Source: Pseudomonas sp. Irchel 3E13 (lineage in GTDB: Bacteria; Pseudomonadota; Gammaproteobacteria; Pseudomonadales; Pseudomonadaceae). Taken from it: DNA of 64,000 nt. The position numbers and the translations under genes were made by a program. A model generated the notes under the pieces. The model was not told the origin of the DNA, searched no databases, and was given only the letters and a program-made list of their open reading frames with translations. Within the stretch, counting starts at the first letter, position 1, and every line of letters starts with the position of its first letter. Of the stretch, positions 1-9,413 are shown piece after piece. The stretch is from the NCBI RefSeq assembly GCF_900187455.1, contig NZ_FYDX01000018.1, positions 62,001 to 126,000 of the forward strand, written 5' to 3'.

Positions 1-2
1 GT

Positions 3-2273
3 GAGAAGCAAATCCTTTTGCTGGCTCAGAAGAACCCCGCCGATGATGATCCGGGTGAAGACGCCCTCTATCGCGTCGGCACCATCGCTACCGTCCTCCA
101 GTTGCTGAAACTGCCCGATGGCACCGTCAAGGTGCTGGTCGAAGGCGAGCAGCGTGGTTCGGTCGAGCGCTTTGTCGAGGTAGACGGTCATATCCGCGCT
201 GATGTCGCCCTGATCGATGAGGTCGATGCGGCTGATCGCGAGTCCGAAGTTTTCGTCCGCAGTCTGCTTTCCCAGTTCGAACAATATGTGCAGTTGGGCA
301 AGAAGGTCCCGGCTGAAGTACTGTCGTCGCTCAACAGCATCGATGAGCCGGGCCGCCTGGTCGATACCATGGCCGCCCACATGGCGCTGAAGATCGAGCA
401 GAAGCAGGAAATTCTCGAAATCATCGACCTGGCCGCCCGCGTTGAGCATGTGCTCGCGTTGCTGGATGCCGAGATCGATCTGCTGCAGGTCGAGAAGCGC
501 ATTCGTGGCCGCGTCAAGAAACAGATGGAGCGTAGCCAGCGCGAGTACTACCTGAATGAGCAGATGAAGGCCATTCAGAAAGAGCTGGGTGATGGTGACG
601 AAGGCCACAATGAAATCGAGGAACTGAAGAAGCGCCTCGAGGCTGCTGGCCTGCCGAAAGACGCGTACACCAAGGCTCAGGCCGAGCTGAACAAGCTCAA
701 GCAGATGTCGCCGATGTCGGCTGAGGCTACCGTGGTGCGTTCGTACCTCGACTGGCTGGTGCAAGTGCCGTGGAAGGCCCAGAGCAAGGTCCGTCTTGAT
801 CTGGCCAAGGCCGAAGAAATTCTCGATGCCGACCACTACGGGCTGGATGAGGTCAAGGAGCGCATCCTTGAGTACCTCGCCGTGCAGAAGCGCGTGAAGA
901 AAATTCGCGGTCCTGTGCTGTGCCTGGTGGGTCCGCCCGGTGTCGGCAAGACATCCCTGGCTGAGTCCATTGCCAGCGCCACCAACCGCAAGTTCGTGCG
1001 CATGGCCCTGGGTGGCGTGCGTGACGAGGCTGAAATTCGTGGTCACCGTCGCACCTATATCGGTTCGATGCCGGGCCGCCTGATCCAGAAGATGACCAAG
1101 GTTGGCGTACGCAACCCACTGTTCCTGCTCGATGAAATCGACAAGATGGGCAGCGACATGCGTGGCGATCCGGCCTCCGCCTTGCTGGAAGTGCTCGATC
1201 CCGAGCAGAACCACAACTTCAACGACCACTATCTGGAAGTCGACTACGACCTTTCCGATGTGATGTTCCTGTGCACGTCCAACTCGATGAACATCCCGCC
1301 GGCGCTGCTCGACCGGATGGAAGTGATCCGTCTGCCGGGCTACACCGAAGACGAGAAGATCAACATCGCGGTCAAGTACCTGCTGCCGAAGCAGATCAAG
1401 GCCAACGGTCTGAAGAAGGCCGAGCTGGAAGTCGACGTGGCGGCGATCCGCGACATCGTTCGCTACTACACCCGTGAAGCCGGTGTGCGTGGCCTGGAGC
1501 GCCAGATTGCCAAGATCTGCCGCAAGGTGGTCAAGGAGCACGCAGGGCAGAAACAGGTTGGGGTCAAGGTCGGTAGTGACCGCCTGGAACACTTCCTGGG
1601 TGTGCGCAAGTTCCGTTACGGCCTTGCCGAGCAGCAGGATCAGGTAGGGCAGGTCACCGGGCTGGCCTGGACCCAGGTGGGCGGCGAGTTGCTGACTATC
1701 GAAGCTGCCGTGGTACCGGGCAAAGGTCAGCTGATCAAGACCGGTTCGCTGGGTGATGTGATGGTCGAGTCGATCACCGCCGCGCAAACCGTGGTTCGCA
1801 GCCGGGCGAAGAGCCTGGGGATTCCCGCGGACTTCCACGAGAAGCGCGACACCCATATCCACATGCCTGAAGGTGCGACGCCCAAAGATGGTCCGAGTGC
1901 TGGTGTCGGCATGTGCACGGCCCTGGTTTCCGCGCTGACGCAGATTCCGGTGCGTGCTGATGTCGCCATGACAGGTGAAATCACGCTGCGTGGTCAGGTG
2001 CTGGCGATTGGTGGTTTGAAGGAGAAATTGCTCGCTGCTCACCGTGGTGGAATCAAGACAGTGATCATTCCGGAAGAGAACGTTCGTGATCTGAAAGAAA
2101 TTCCTGACAATATTAAGCAGGATCTTCAGATTAAACCTGTCAAATGGATTGACGAAGTCCTCCAAATTGCGCTGCAATACGCCCCGGAGCCCTTGCCGGA
2201 TGTGGCTCCTGAGATTGTCGCCAAGGATGAAAAACGCGACAGTGATTCCAAGGAACGAATCAGCACACATTAG
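3..2273 (+). CDS. lon: Lon ATP-dependent protease (5' end outside window)
   Basis: Cytoplasmic AAA+ serine protease that degrades misfolded and regulatory proteins. The reading frame is open from the first bases, so the N-terminus (about 40-50 residues of the usual ~800) lies before the window. Visible parts are the end of the N-terminal substrate domain, a coiled coil around the ERSQREYYLNEQMKAIQ stretch, the AAA+ module with Walker A GPPGVGKT and Walker B FLLDEIDK, and the C-terminal protease domain with PKDGPSAG containing the catalytic Ser, followed by the Lys-bearing GGLKEKLLAA segment. It is followed by hupB, the standard Pseudomonas order. No damage is seen in the visible part. Confidence 0.98.
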   Translation, partial: EKQILLLAQKNPADDDPGEDALYRVGTIATVLQLLKLPDGTVKVLVEGEQRGSVERFVEVDGHIRADVALIDEVDAADRESEVFVRSLLSQFEQYVQLGKKVPAEVLSSLNSIDEPGRLVDTMAAHMALKIEQKQEILEIIDLAARVEHVLALLDAEIDLLQVEKRIRGRVKKQMERSQREYYLNEQMKAIQKELGDGDEGHNEIEELKKRLEAAGLPKDAYTKAQAELNKLKQMSPMSAEATVVRSYLDWLVQVPWKAQSKVRLDLAKAEEILDADHYGLDEVKERILEYLAVQKRVKKIRGPVLCLVGPPGVGKTSLAESIASATNRKFVRMALGGVRDEAEIRGHRRTYIGSMPGRLIQKMTKVGVRNPLFLLDEIDKMGSDMRGDPASALLEVLDPEQNHNFNDHYLEVDYDLSDVMFLCTSNSMNIPPALLDRMEVIRLPGYTEDEKINIAVKYLLPKQIKANGLKKAELEVDVAAIRDIVRYYTREAGVRGLERQIAKICRKVVKEHAGQKQVGVKVGSDRLEHFLGVRKFRYGLAEQQDQVGQVTGLAWTQVGGELLTIEAAVVPGKGQLIKTGSLGDVMVESITAAQTVVRSRAKSLGIPADFHEKRDTHIHMPEGATPKDGPSAGVGMCTALVSALTQIPVRADVAMTGEITLRGQVLAIGGLKEKLLAAHRGGIKTVIIPEENVRDLKEIPDNIKQDLQIKPVKWIDEVLQIALQYAPEPLPDVAPEIVAKDEKRDSDSKERISTH

Positions 2274-2420
2274 TAAGTATTTAGCGGGGTGGCCTCGCTG
2301 ACCGTTTTCAAGGTCCTTGTCGTAAAAGGCACTTAAGTGTCACAGGCCACTCGGCAGTTGTTTAAGCTTTTCCATTACATAGTTAGAAACAAACTCAATA
2401 GAGATATAAGGGGACTTAGA

Positions 2421-2693
2421 GTGAACAAGTCGGAACTGATTGACGCTATCGCTGCATCTGCTGATATCCCGAAAGCTGTTGCCGGCCGTGCGCTGGATGC
2501 AGTCATCGAATCTGTCACTGGCGCCCTGAAGGACGGTGACTCGGTGGTTCTGGTAGGTTTCGGTACCTTCTCGGTAACCGATCGTCCTGCTCGTACCGGC
2601 CGCAACCCGCAAACCGGCAAGACTCTGGAAATCCCTGCTGCCAAGAAGCCTGGCTTCAAGGCCGGCAAGGCGCTGAAAGAAGCCGTCAACTAA
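2421..2693 (+). CDS. hupB: DNA-binding protein HU-beta
   Basis: Small nucleoid-associated protein of 90 residues that bends and compacts DNA as a dimer. The DNABII signature is seen as GFGTFSVTDRPARTGRNP (beta-arm) and the C-terminal KPGFKAGKALKEAVN. I start it at the GTG at 2421 (NKSELIDAIAAS) because the family begins there and an AAGGGG Shine-Dalgarno sits about 10 nt upstream. The longer in-frame opening to 2337 is a leader, not protein. It lies between lon and ppiD, as in other pseudomonads. Confidence 0.97.
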   Translation: MNKSELIDAIAASADIPKAVAGRALDAVIESVTGALKDGDSVVLVGFGTFSVTDRPARTGRNPQTGKTLEIPAAKKPGFKAGKALKEAVN

Positions 2694-2794
2694 GACGTTC
2701 TCTTCAGGTTTTCGCCTGGCTGGAATGGCCCTCGCGGCCAGCCCGCTTGTGAAGCACGAGCGATCAACAATTCGCCTGCTTCGCGCGTTACGAG

Positions 2795-2822
2795 AAGGCG
2801 CATCCCCGGATGCGCCTTTCTT
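2795..2822 (+). terminator. Rho-independent terminator after hupB
   Basis: An 11-bp perfect stem, AAGGCGCATCC with GGATGCGCCTT, closes a very short loop and is followed by TTCTTC. It lies 100 bp after hupB and just before ppiD, so it should separate the two transcripts. Confidence 0.75.
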
Positions 2823-2884
2823 CTATCAGGACTCTACCCACGCTCCGCGGTTGTGCTTTTGACACAGCCGTTTCTGGGGGACGC

Positions 2885-4756
2885 ATGCTGCAGAATATCA
2901 GGGACAATTCACAAGGTTGGATTGCCAAGACCATCATCGGTGTCATCGTGGTACTGATGGCGCTGACCGGCTTTGACGCCATCTTCCAGGCCGTCAACCA
3001 CAACAAGGATGCTGCCAAGGTCAACGGTGACACCATCAGCCAGAACGAGCTGAGCCAGGCTGTCGACACGCAACGTCGGCAACTGATGCAACGACTGGGC
3101 AAGGACTTCGACGCCTCCCTGCTTGACGACAAGATGCTGCGCGAAGCTGCGCTCAAGGGCTTGATCGAGCGGCAACTGCTGCTTCAGGGCGCCCGCGATG
3201 CCAAGTTCTCCTTCTCCGAAGCCGCGCTGGATCAGGTGATCCTGCAAACGCCCGAGTTCCAGGCGGACGGCAAGTTCAGCCCCGAGCGTTTCGACCAGGT
3301 CATTCGTCAACTGGGCTATGGCCGTCTGCAGTTCCGCGAAATGCTCGCTCAGGAAATGCTGATTGGCCAACTGCGCGCTGGTCTGGCGGGCAGTGGTTTC
3401 GTTACCGACTCGCAAGTTGAAGCGTTCGCTCGCCTCGAAAAGCAGACCCGTGATTTCGCTTCGCTGACCTTCAAGGCCGACCCTGCAGCGAGCAAGGTCA
3501 CCGATGAACAGATCAAGGCGCATTACGACGAGCACGCCAAGGAGTTCATGAGCCCGGACCAGGTGGTCATCGACTACATCGAGCTGAAGAAGTCCGCGTA
3601 CTTCGACCAGGTCAATGTCGACGAAAACGAGCTTCAGGATCTGTACCAGAAAGAAATCGCCAACCTCGCCGAACAGCGCCATGCCGCGCACATTCTGGTG
3701 GAAGTCAACGACAAGCAGGACGAGGCCAAGGCCAAGGCCCGCATCGAAGAAATCCAGCAGCGTCTGGCCAAGGGTGAAGACTTCGCGGCGCTGGCCAAGG
3801 AGTTCTCGCAGGATCCTGGCTCGGCCAACAGCGGTGGTGACCTGGGTTACGCCGGCAAGGGCGTCTACGATCCAGCCTTCGAAGACGCGCTGTATGCGTT
3901 GAACAAGGGTCAGGTTTCCGCGCCTGTGCGTACCGAGTTCGGCTTCCACCTGATCAAGCTGGTGGATGTGCAGGCGCCAGAAGTGCCGACCTTCGCCAGT
4001 CTGAAGGACAAGCTGAGCCGCGAGCTGAAGACCCAGCAGGTCGAGCAGCGCTTTGTTGAAGTCACCAAGCAACTGGAAGACTCGGCGTTCGAAGCCTCTG
4101 ACCTGGCCCAACCGGCCCAGGACCTGGGCTTGAAAGTGCAGACCTCGCAGCCTTTCGGCCGTGAAGGTGGCGACGGCATTGCTGCCAATCGTCAAGTGAT
4201 CCAGGCAGCGTTCAGCCCGGAAGTGCTGGACGAGGGCTCCAACAGCTCGGCTATCGAGCTGGACCCGGAAACCATTGTGGTTATCCGTGCCAAGGAGCAT
4301 CGCAAGCCTGAGCAACTGCCATTGGAAGCCGTTTCCGATGCCATCCGTGCTCACCTGGCTCGCGAGCAGGCCACTGCCGCGCTGAAAGCCAAGACCGAGG
4401 CCCTGATGGCTGGCCTGAGCGATGGCAAGATCGCTTACCAGCCGGTGCAGGACGGTCAGGCGTGGAAGGTCCAGGAAGCGGTCTCCCGCAGCCAGGACGG
4501 TATCGATCCGGTTGCTCTGCAGGCGCTGTTCCGCATGAGCAAGCCTGAGGCCAAGGACAAGCCGGTTTACTCCAGCGTCATCCTGGCTGACGGTAGTGTC
4601 GTTGTGCTGCGCCTGAACGGCGTCAACGAAGGCACTGCGGCGAGCGAAGAGGAGAAGGGCCAGTACCGCCGCTACCTCGCTTCCCGTGCCGGCCAGCAGG
4701 ACTTCGCGGCTTACCGCAAGCAGCTGGAAGCCAACGCGGAAATCACGCGTTACTGA
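2885..4756 (+). CDS. ppiD: Periplasmic folding chaperone / peptidyl-prolyl isomerase PpiD
   Basis: Inner-membrane-anchored periplasmic chaperone of 623 residues acting on newly exported proteins near the Sec translocon. It has a short cytoplasmic N-terminus, one membrane span (WIAKTIIGVIVVLMALTGF, about residues 13-31), a SurA-like N-terminal chaperone region, and a parvulin-type PPIase domain around residues 265-365 (HILVEVND, SGGDLGYAGKG, FGFHLIKL). A parvulin-unlike C-terminal chaperone region follows. I start at ATG 2885 (MLQNIRDNSQGW); upstream codons would extend into the hupB terminator. A strong terminator follows 17 bp after the stop. Confidence 0.95.
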   Translation: MLQNIRDNSQGWIAKTIIGVIVVLMALTGFDAIFQAVNHNKDAAKVNGDTISQNELSQAVDTQRRQLMQRLGKDFDASLLDDKMLREAALKGLIERQLLLQGARDAKFSFSEAALDQVILQTPEFQADGKFSPERFDQVIRQLGYGRLQFREMLAQEMLIGQLRAGLAGSGFVTDSQVEAFARLEKQTRDFASLTFKADPAASKVTDEQIKAHYDEHAKEFMSPDQVVIDYIELKKSAYFDQVNVDENELQDLYQKEIANLAEQRHAAHILVEVNDKQDEAKAKARIEEIQQRLAKGEDFAALAKEFSQDPGSANSGGDLGYAGKGVYDPAFEDALYALNKGQVSAPVRTEFGFHLIKLVDVQAPEVPTFASLKDKLSRELKTQQVEQRFVEVTKQLEDSAFEASDLAQPAQDLGLKVQTSQPFGREGGDGIAANRQVIQAAFSPEVLDEGSNSSAIELDPETIVVIRAKEHRKPEQLPLEAVSDAIRAHLAREQATAALKAKTEALMAGLSDGKIAYQPVQDGQAWKVQEAVSRSQDGIDPVALQALFRMSKPEAKDKPVYSSVILADGSVVVLRLNGVNEGTAASEEEKGQYRRYLASRAGQQDFAAYRKQLEANAEITRY

Positions 4757-4773
4757 GTGCTGTTGCGCTATTG

Positions 4774-4799
4774 AAAAAGGCCGCTGATGCGGCCTTTTT
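4774..4799 (+). terminator. Terminator of ppiD
   Basis: Perfect stem AAAAAGGCCGC, loop TGAT, GCGGCCTTTTT, with flanking A and T runs, so it can work on both strands. It is repeated in inverted orientation at 4852-4877 before fabI. Confidence 0.85.
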
Positions 4800-4851
4800 C
4801 ATGTCTGCGGAACATGCAGCGCGTGCCCCGATTGGTTATTTACGGGCAAAA

Positions 4852-4877
4852 GAAAAGGCCGCATCAGCGGCCTTTTC
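4852..4877 (-). terminator. Terminator of fabI
   Basis: Stem GAAAAGGCCGC, loop ATCA, GCGGCCTTTTC. This is the reverse complement of the ppiD terminator and sits 13 bp beyond the fabI stop. The two hairpins insulate the convergent genes. Confidence 0.85.
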
Positions 4878-4890
4878 CGTTCCCGGAGAA

Positions 4891-5685
4891 TTACTCCGAG
4901 ATGTCGCCCATGGCGGTGGTGTTGAAGCCACCGTCCACGTACATGATTTCACCGCTGACACCCGACGCCAGGTCGGAGCAGAGGAACGCGCCGGCGTTGC
5001 CGACTTCCTCGATGGTGACATTGCGGCGCAGTGGGGTCTGCGCTTCGTTGGCGGCCAGCATTTTGCGGAAGCTCTTGATGCCGGAAGCCGCCAGGGTGCG
5101 GATCGGGCCGGCGGAAATGGCGTTGACGCGTGTGCCTTCCGGGCCGAGGCTGCCGGCCAGGTAGCGTACACCGGCTTCCAGGCTGGCTTTGGCCATGCCC
5201 ATGACGTTGTAGTTCGGCATGGTGCGCTCGGCGCCCAGGTACGACAGGGTCAGCAGGCTGCCATTGCGGCCTTTCATCAGTTCACGACCGGCCTTGGCCA
5301 GGGCGACGAAGCTGTAGGCGCTGATATCGTGGGCGATGCGGAAGCCTTCGCGGGTGGTGACTTCGGTGAAGTCGCCGTTGAGCTGGTCGCCCGGCGCGAA
5401 GCCTACGGAGTGCACGATGCAGTCCAGGCCGTCCCACTTCTTGCTCAGAGCTTCGAAGACGCTGGCGATGTCGTCATCGTTGGCAACGTCACAAGGGAAG
5501 CACAGCTCTGGGTTGGAGCCCCAACCAGCGGCGAACTCTTCGACGCGGGCCTTGAGCTTTTCGTTCTGGTAGGTGAAGGCGAGTTCTGCACCCTCGCGAT
5601 GCATGGCGGCAGCGATGCCGGATGCGATGGACAGCTTGCTTGCGACACCGACGATCAGTACGCGCTTACCAGCGAGAAAACCCAT
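4891..5685 (-). CDS. fabI: Enoyl-[acyl-carrier-protein] reductase (NADH)
   Basis: Last reductive step of each fatty-acid elongation cycle: reduces trans-2-enoyl-ACP to acyl-ACP in the cytoplasm, and is the classic triclosan target. It is an SDR fold of 264 residues, colinear with E. coli FabI. The nucleotide-binding GVASKLSIASG is near residue 13, and the catalytic set is Y149 (SYLGAER), Y159 (NYNVMG) and K166 (MAKASLE). The segment GPIRTLAASGIK matches the substrate-binding loop. It lies downstream of and in the same direction as the yej operon, 14 bp from yejF, so read-through is possible. Confidence 0.97.
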   Translation of the reverse strand: MGFLAGKRVLIVGVASKLSIASGIAAAMHREGAELAFTYQNEKLKARVEEFAAGWGSNPELCFPCDVANDDDIASVFEALSKKWDGLDCIVHSVGFAPGDQLNGDFTEVTTREGFRIAHDISAYSFVALAKAGRELMKGRNGSLLTLSYLGAERTMPNYNVMGMAKASLEAGVRYLAGSLGPEGTRVNAISAGPIRTLAASGIKSFRKMLAANEAQTPLRRNVTIEEVGNAGAFLCSDLASGVSGEIMYVDGGFNTTAMGDISE

Positions 5686-5699
5686 GTGTTGTTCCTCAT

Positions 5700-7316
5700 T
5701 CAGGTTATATCGACAGCTGTGGGAGCCAGGAAAGCGGCCTCCAGCAACTGCTGTGTGTAGGGATGTTGTGGTTCGGCGAAAATACCCGCAGCCGGACCTT
5801 GTTCCACCACCTGACCCTGCTTGACCACCATCAGTTGGTGGCTCAGCACCTTGACCACCGCCAGATCGTGGCTGATGAACAGGTAAGTCAGGTTGTACTT
5901 GGTCTGCAGCGCACGCAGCAGTTCCACCACCTGGCGCTGAACGGTCCGGTCGAGCGCCGAAGTGGGCTCGTCCAGCAGTATCAGCGCCGGTTTCAATACC
6001 AGTGCACGGGCAATGGCAATCCTTTGTCGCTGGCCTCCGGAAAACTCGTGAGGGTAGCGGTGCCGGGTTTCCGGGTCCAGACCTACTTCCCTCAGTGCCT
6101 CCATGATGGCTTCTTCCTGTTCCGCCTCCGTGCCTATCCGATGAATGCGCAGGCCCTCTCCGACGATGTCACCCACGCACATGCGCGGGCTCAGGCTGCC
6201 GAAGGGGTCCTGGAAGACCACCTGCATCTGCCGCCGCAGCGGCCGCACCTGTTGTTGCGTCATACAGTCCAAGGCCTGGCCCTCGAAGCGGATGGCGCCC
6301 TTGCTGGCGATCAACCGCAGGATTGCCAGACCCAGCGTAGACTTGCCGGAACCACTTTCGCCCACGATGCCCAGGGTCTGACCCTGAGGCAGGCTGAAGT
6401 TGATGCCGTCCACTGCCTTGACGTAATCGACGGTCTTGCGCAGGAACCCCTTCTTGATCGGGAACCAGACGCGCAGGTCCTCGACCTCCAGCAGCGGCGG
6501 GCCAACCGGGTTGGCGGCAGGCGTGCCGCTAGGCTCGGCGCCGAGCAGCATTTGCGTATACGGATGCTGCGGAGCGCGAAACAGTTCGTCACACGACGCC
6601 TGTTCGACGATGCAACCGCGCTGCATGACACATACGCGGTGTGCAATTCTTTTCACCAGGTTCAAATCGTGACTGATCAGTAACAGCGCCATGCCCAGCT
6701 TTGCCTGCAAACGCTTGAGCAATTCGAGGATTTTCAGTTGGACGGTGACGTCCAGGGCAGTGGTCGGCTCATCGGCGATCAGCAGTTCCGGCTCGTTGGC
6801 CAGGGCCATGGCGATCATCACCCGTTGCCGCTGGCCACCGGACAGCTCGTGGGGCAGGGCCTTGAGGCGCTTGGCCGGCTCGGGAATGCCGACCAGCTCC
6901 AGCAATTCCAGGGTCCGCGCGGTCGCTTCCTTGCCACGCAGCCCCTTGTGCAGCATGAGCACTTCGTTGATCTGCTTCTCGATGTTGTGCAGCGGGTTCA
7001 GCGAGGTCATCGGTTCCTGGAAGATCATCGCGATGCGGTTGCCACGGATGTGGCGCATCTTCTTCTCATCCAGGTGCAGCAGGTCTTGGCCCTCGTAACG
7101 AATGCTGCCGGAGGGGTGGCGTGCCAGCGGGTATGGCAGCAGGCGCAGGATCGAGTGCGCGGTGACCGACTTGCCCGAGCCGCTTTCGCCGACCAGGGCA
7201 AGGGTCTCGCCGCGGCGGATATCGAAGCTGATGTTTTCCACCACTCGTTGCTGCTGCGAGCCGGTGACGAACTCGACGGCAAGGTCGCGTACTTCGATCA
7301 AGGTGTCCTTGTTCAT
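5700..7316 (-). CDS. yejF: Oligopeptide ABC importer, fused double ATPase YejF
   Basis: Energises uptake of peptides (microcin C in E. coli) through YejBE. It is a 538-residue tandem fusion of two OppD/OppF-like nucleotide-binding domains. The first has Walker A GESGSGKS near residue 45 and signature LSGGQRQR; the second has GESGSGKS near residue 330 and signature FSGGQRQR. Both have Walker B (LLIADEPT, LILLDEPT). Start is ATG 7316, which begins one base after the yejE stop; the upstream Met at 7340 would lie inside yejE. Last gene of the yej operon. Confidence 0.95.
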   Translation of the reverse strand: MNKDTLIEVRDLAVEFVTGSQQQRVVENISFDIRRGETLALVGESGSGKSVTAHSILRLLPYPLARHPSGSIRYEGQDLLHLDEKKMRHIRGNRIAMIFQEPMTSLNPLHNIEKQINEVLMLHKGLRGKEATARTLELLELVGIPEPAKRLKALPHELSGGQRQRVMIAMALANEPELLIADEPTTALDVTVQLKILELLKRLQAKLGMALLLISHDLNLVKRIAHRVCVMQRGCIVEQASCDELFRAPQHPYTQMLLGAEPSGTPAANPVGPPLLEVEDLRVWFPIKKGFLRKTVDYVKAVDGINFSLPQGQTLGIVGESGSGKSTLGLAILRLIASKGAIRFEGQALDCMTQQQVRPLRRQMQVVFQDPFGSLSPRMCVGDIVGEGLRIHRIGTEAEQEEAIMEALREVGLDPETRHRYPHEFSGGQRQRIAIARALVLKPALILLDEPTSALDRTVQRQVVELLRALQTKYNLTYLFISHDLAVVKVLSHQLMVVKQGQVVEQGPAAGIFAEPQHPYTQQLLEAAFLAPTAVDIT

Positions 7317-7317
7317 T

Positions 7318-8337
7318 TCATTTCCTCGGGTCGAAGGCATCGCGGGCGGACTCGCCGATGAATACCAGCAGGCTGAGCATCACGGCCAGGACGGCGAAGG
7401 CGCTGATACCGAGCCAGGGCGCCTGCAGGTTGGACTTGCCCTGGGATACCAACTCGCCCAGGGATGGCGAGCCGGCCGGCAGGCCGAAGCCGAGGAAGTC
7501 CAGTGCGGTCAGGGTGCCAATGGCGCCAGTGAGAATGAAGGGCATGAAGGTCATGGTCGAGACCATGGCGTTCGGCAGGATGTGCCGGTACATGATTGCG
7601 GCGTTCTGCATGCCCAGCGCCCGCGCGGCGCGGACATATTCCAGGTTGCGTCCGCGCAGGAACTCGGCGCGGACCACGTCCACCAGGCTCATCCAGGAGA
7701 ACAGCAGCATGATCCCCAGCAACCACCAGAAGTTGGGCTGGACGAAGCTGGCGAGAATGATCAGCAGGTAGAGCACCGGCAGGCCTGACCAGATTTCCAG
7801 GAAGCGCTGCCCGGCTAGGTCCACCCAGCCGCCATAGAAGCCCTGCAATGCACCGGCAATCACGCCGATGATGGAGCTGAGAATGGTCAGGGTCAGGGCG
7901 AACAGCACCGAGATGCGGAAGCCGTAGATCACTCGCGCCAGCACATCGCGGCCCTGGTCGTCGGTGCCCAGCCAGTTCTGCGCGGACGGCGGGGCGGGCG
8001 CCGGGACTTTCAGGTCGTAGTTGATGCTCTGGTAGCTGAACGGGATCGGAGCCCAAAGCACCCAGCTCTGCTTCTTCTCCAGCAGGTCGCGGATGTACGG
8101 GCTCTTGTAGTTGGCTTCCAGCGGGAATTCGCCGCCGAAGGTGGTTTCCGGGTAGCGCTTGAACGCCGGGAAATAGAACTCGCCGTCGTAGCGCACGACC
8201 AGCGGTTTGTCGTTGGCGATCAGCTCGGCGCCGAGGCTCAGTCCGAACAGGATCAGGAACAGCCACAGTGACCACCAGCCGCGGCGGTTGGCCTTGAAGC
8301 GCTCGAAGCGGCGGCGATTGAGAGGGGACAGGTTCAT
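7318..8337 (-). CDS. yejE: Oligopeptide ABC importer permease YejE
   Basis: Inner-membrane permease of the peptide importer, 339 residues. It has an N-terminal membrane anchor (SLWLFLILFGLSLGAEL), a periplasmic loop, then the BPD_transp_1 domain with the LGTDDQGRDVLARV motif typical of the DppC/OppC family and the EAA loop around EYVRAARALGMQNAAIM. Packed between yejB and yejF with gaps of one base. Confidence 0.95.
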   Translation of the reverse strand: MNLSPLNRRRFERFKANRRGWWSLWLFLILFGLSLGAELIANDKPLVVRYDGEFYFPAFKRYPETTFGGEFPLEANYKSPYIRDLLEKKQSWVLWAPIPFSYQSINYDLKVPAPAPPSAQNWLGTDDQGRDVLARVIYGFRISVLFALTLTILSSIIGVIAGALQGFYGGWVDLAGQRFLEIWSGLPVLYLLIILASFVQPNFWWLLGIMLLFSWMSLVDVVRAEFLRGRNLEYVRAARALGMQNAAIMYRHILPNAMVSTMTFMPFILTGAIGTLTALDFLGFGLPAGSPSLGELVSQGKSNLQAPWLGISAFAVLAVMLSLLVFIGESARDAFDPRK

Positions 8338-8338
8338 C

Positions 8339-9412
8339 TCATTGCTCCCGGCTTTCGAAGTCGATACGTGGGTCGACCAGGGTGTACGTCAGGTCGCCGA
8401 TCAGTTTCACCACCAGGCCGAGCAGGGTGAAGATGAACAGTGTGCCGAACACCACCGGGTAATCGCGGTTGATAGCGGCCTCGAAGCTCATCAGGCCCAG
8501 GCCGTCGAGGGAGAAGATCACCTCGACCAGCAGCGAGCCGGTGAAGAAGATGCCGATGAAGGCCGAAGGGAAGCCGGCGATCACCAGCAGCATGGCGTTG
8601 CGGAACACATGGCCATAGAGCACGCGGTTCGGCGTCAGGCCCTTGGCCTTGGCGGTGACCACGTACTGCTTGTTGATCTCGTCGAGGAAGCTGTTCTTGG
8701 TCAGCAGGGTCATGGTGGCGAAGTTGCCGATGACCAGCGCAGTGACCGGCAGTGCCAGGTGCCAGAAGTAATCGATGATCTTGCCGGTGGTGCTCAGCTC
8801 GTCGAAGTTGCTCGACGTCAGCCCCCGTAGCGGGAACCAGTCCAGGTAGCTGCCGCCGGCGAACACGACGATCAGCAGGATGGCGAACAGGAACGCGGGA
8901 ATGGCGTAGCCGACGATGATCGCCGAACTGGTCCAGACGTCGAAGTGGCTGCCGTGGCGGGTGGCCTTGGCGATGCCCAGAGGGATCGACACCAGGTACA
9001 TGATCAGCGTGCTCCACAGCCCGAGGGAAATGGACACCGGCATCTTCTCGGCGATCAGGTCGACCACCTTGGCGTCGCGGAAGAAGCTGTCGCCGAAGTC
9101 CAGGCGGGCGTAGTTCTTGATCATGATCCACAGGCGTTCCGGCGCCGGCTTGTCGAAGCCGTACATGCGCTCGATTTCCTGGATCAGGGCCGGGTCGAGG
9201 CCCTGCGCGCCGCGGTAGTTGGAGCCGGCAACCGAGACTTCCGCACCGCCGCCGGCGATGCGGCTGGTGGCGCCCTCGAAGCCTTCGAGCTTGGCGATCA
9301 TCTGTTCCACCGGGCCGCCGGGTGCGGCCTGGATGATGACGAAGTTGATGATCAGGATGCCGAGCAGGGTGGGAATGATCAGCAGCAGGCGCCGCAGGAT
9401 GTAAGCCAGCAT
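8339..9412 (-). CDS. yejB: Oligopeptide ABC importer permease YejB
   Basis: Second permease subunit, 357 residues, of the DppB/OppB type: the N-terminal MLAYILRRLLLIIPTLLGI is the hallmark of this family, and the EAA-loop region YVVTAKAKGLTPNRVLYGHV is present. I use ATG 9412, because the longer reading to 9445 would add residues not typical of the family and overlap the upstream gene. One base separates it from yejE and from the preceding binding-protein gene. Confidence 0.95.
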   Translation of the reverse strand: MLAYILRRLLLIIPTLLGILIINFVIIQAAPGGPVEQMIAKLEGFEGATSRIAGGGAEVSVAGSNYRGAQGLDPALIQEIERMYGFDKPAPERLWIMIKNYARLDFGDSFFRDAKVVDLIAEKMPVSISLGLWSTLIMYLVSIPLGIAKATRHGSHFDVWTSSAIIVGYAIPAFLFAILLIVVFAGGSYLDWFPLRGLTSSNFDELSTTGKIIDYFWHLALPVTALVIGNFATMTLLTKNSFLDEINKQYVVTAKAKGLTPNRVLYGHVFRNAMLLVIAGFPSAFIGIFFTGSLLVEVIFSLDGLGLMSFEAAINRDYPVVFGTLFIFTLLGLVVKLIGDLTYTLVDPRIDFESREQ

Positions 9413-9413
9413 G

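Noticed and set aside
5622..6683. Plus-strand open frame of 353 codons inside yejF
   Set aside because: The minus-strand reading is a textbook double ATPase; the plus-strand product has no motif and is His/Gln-rich as expected for a shadow.
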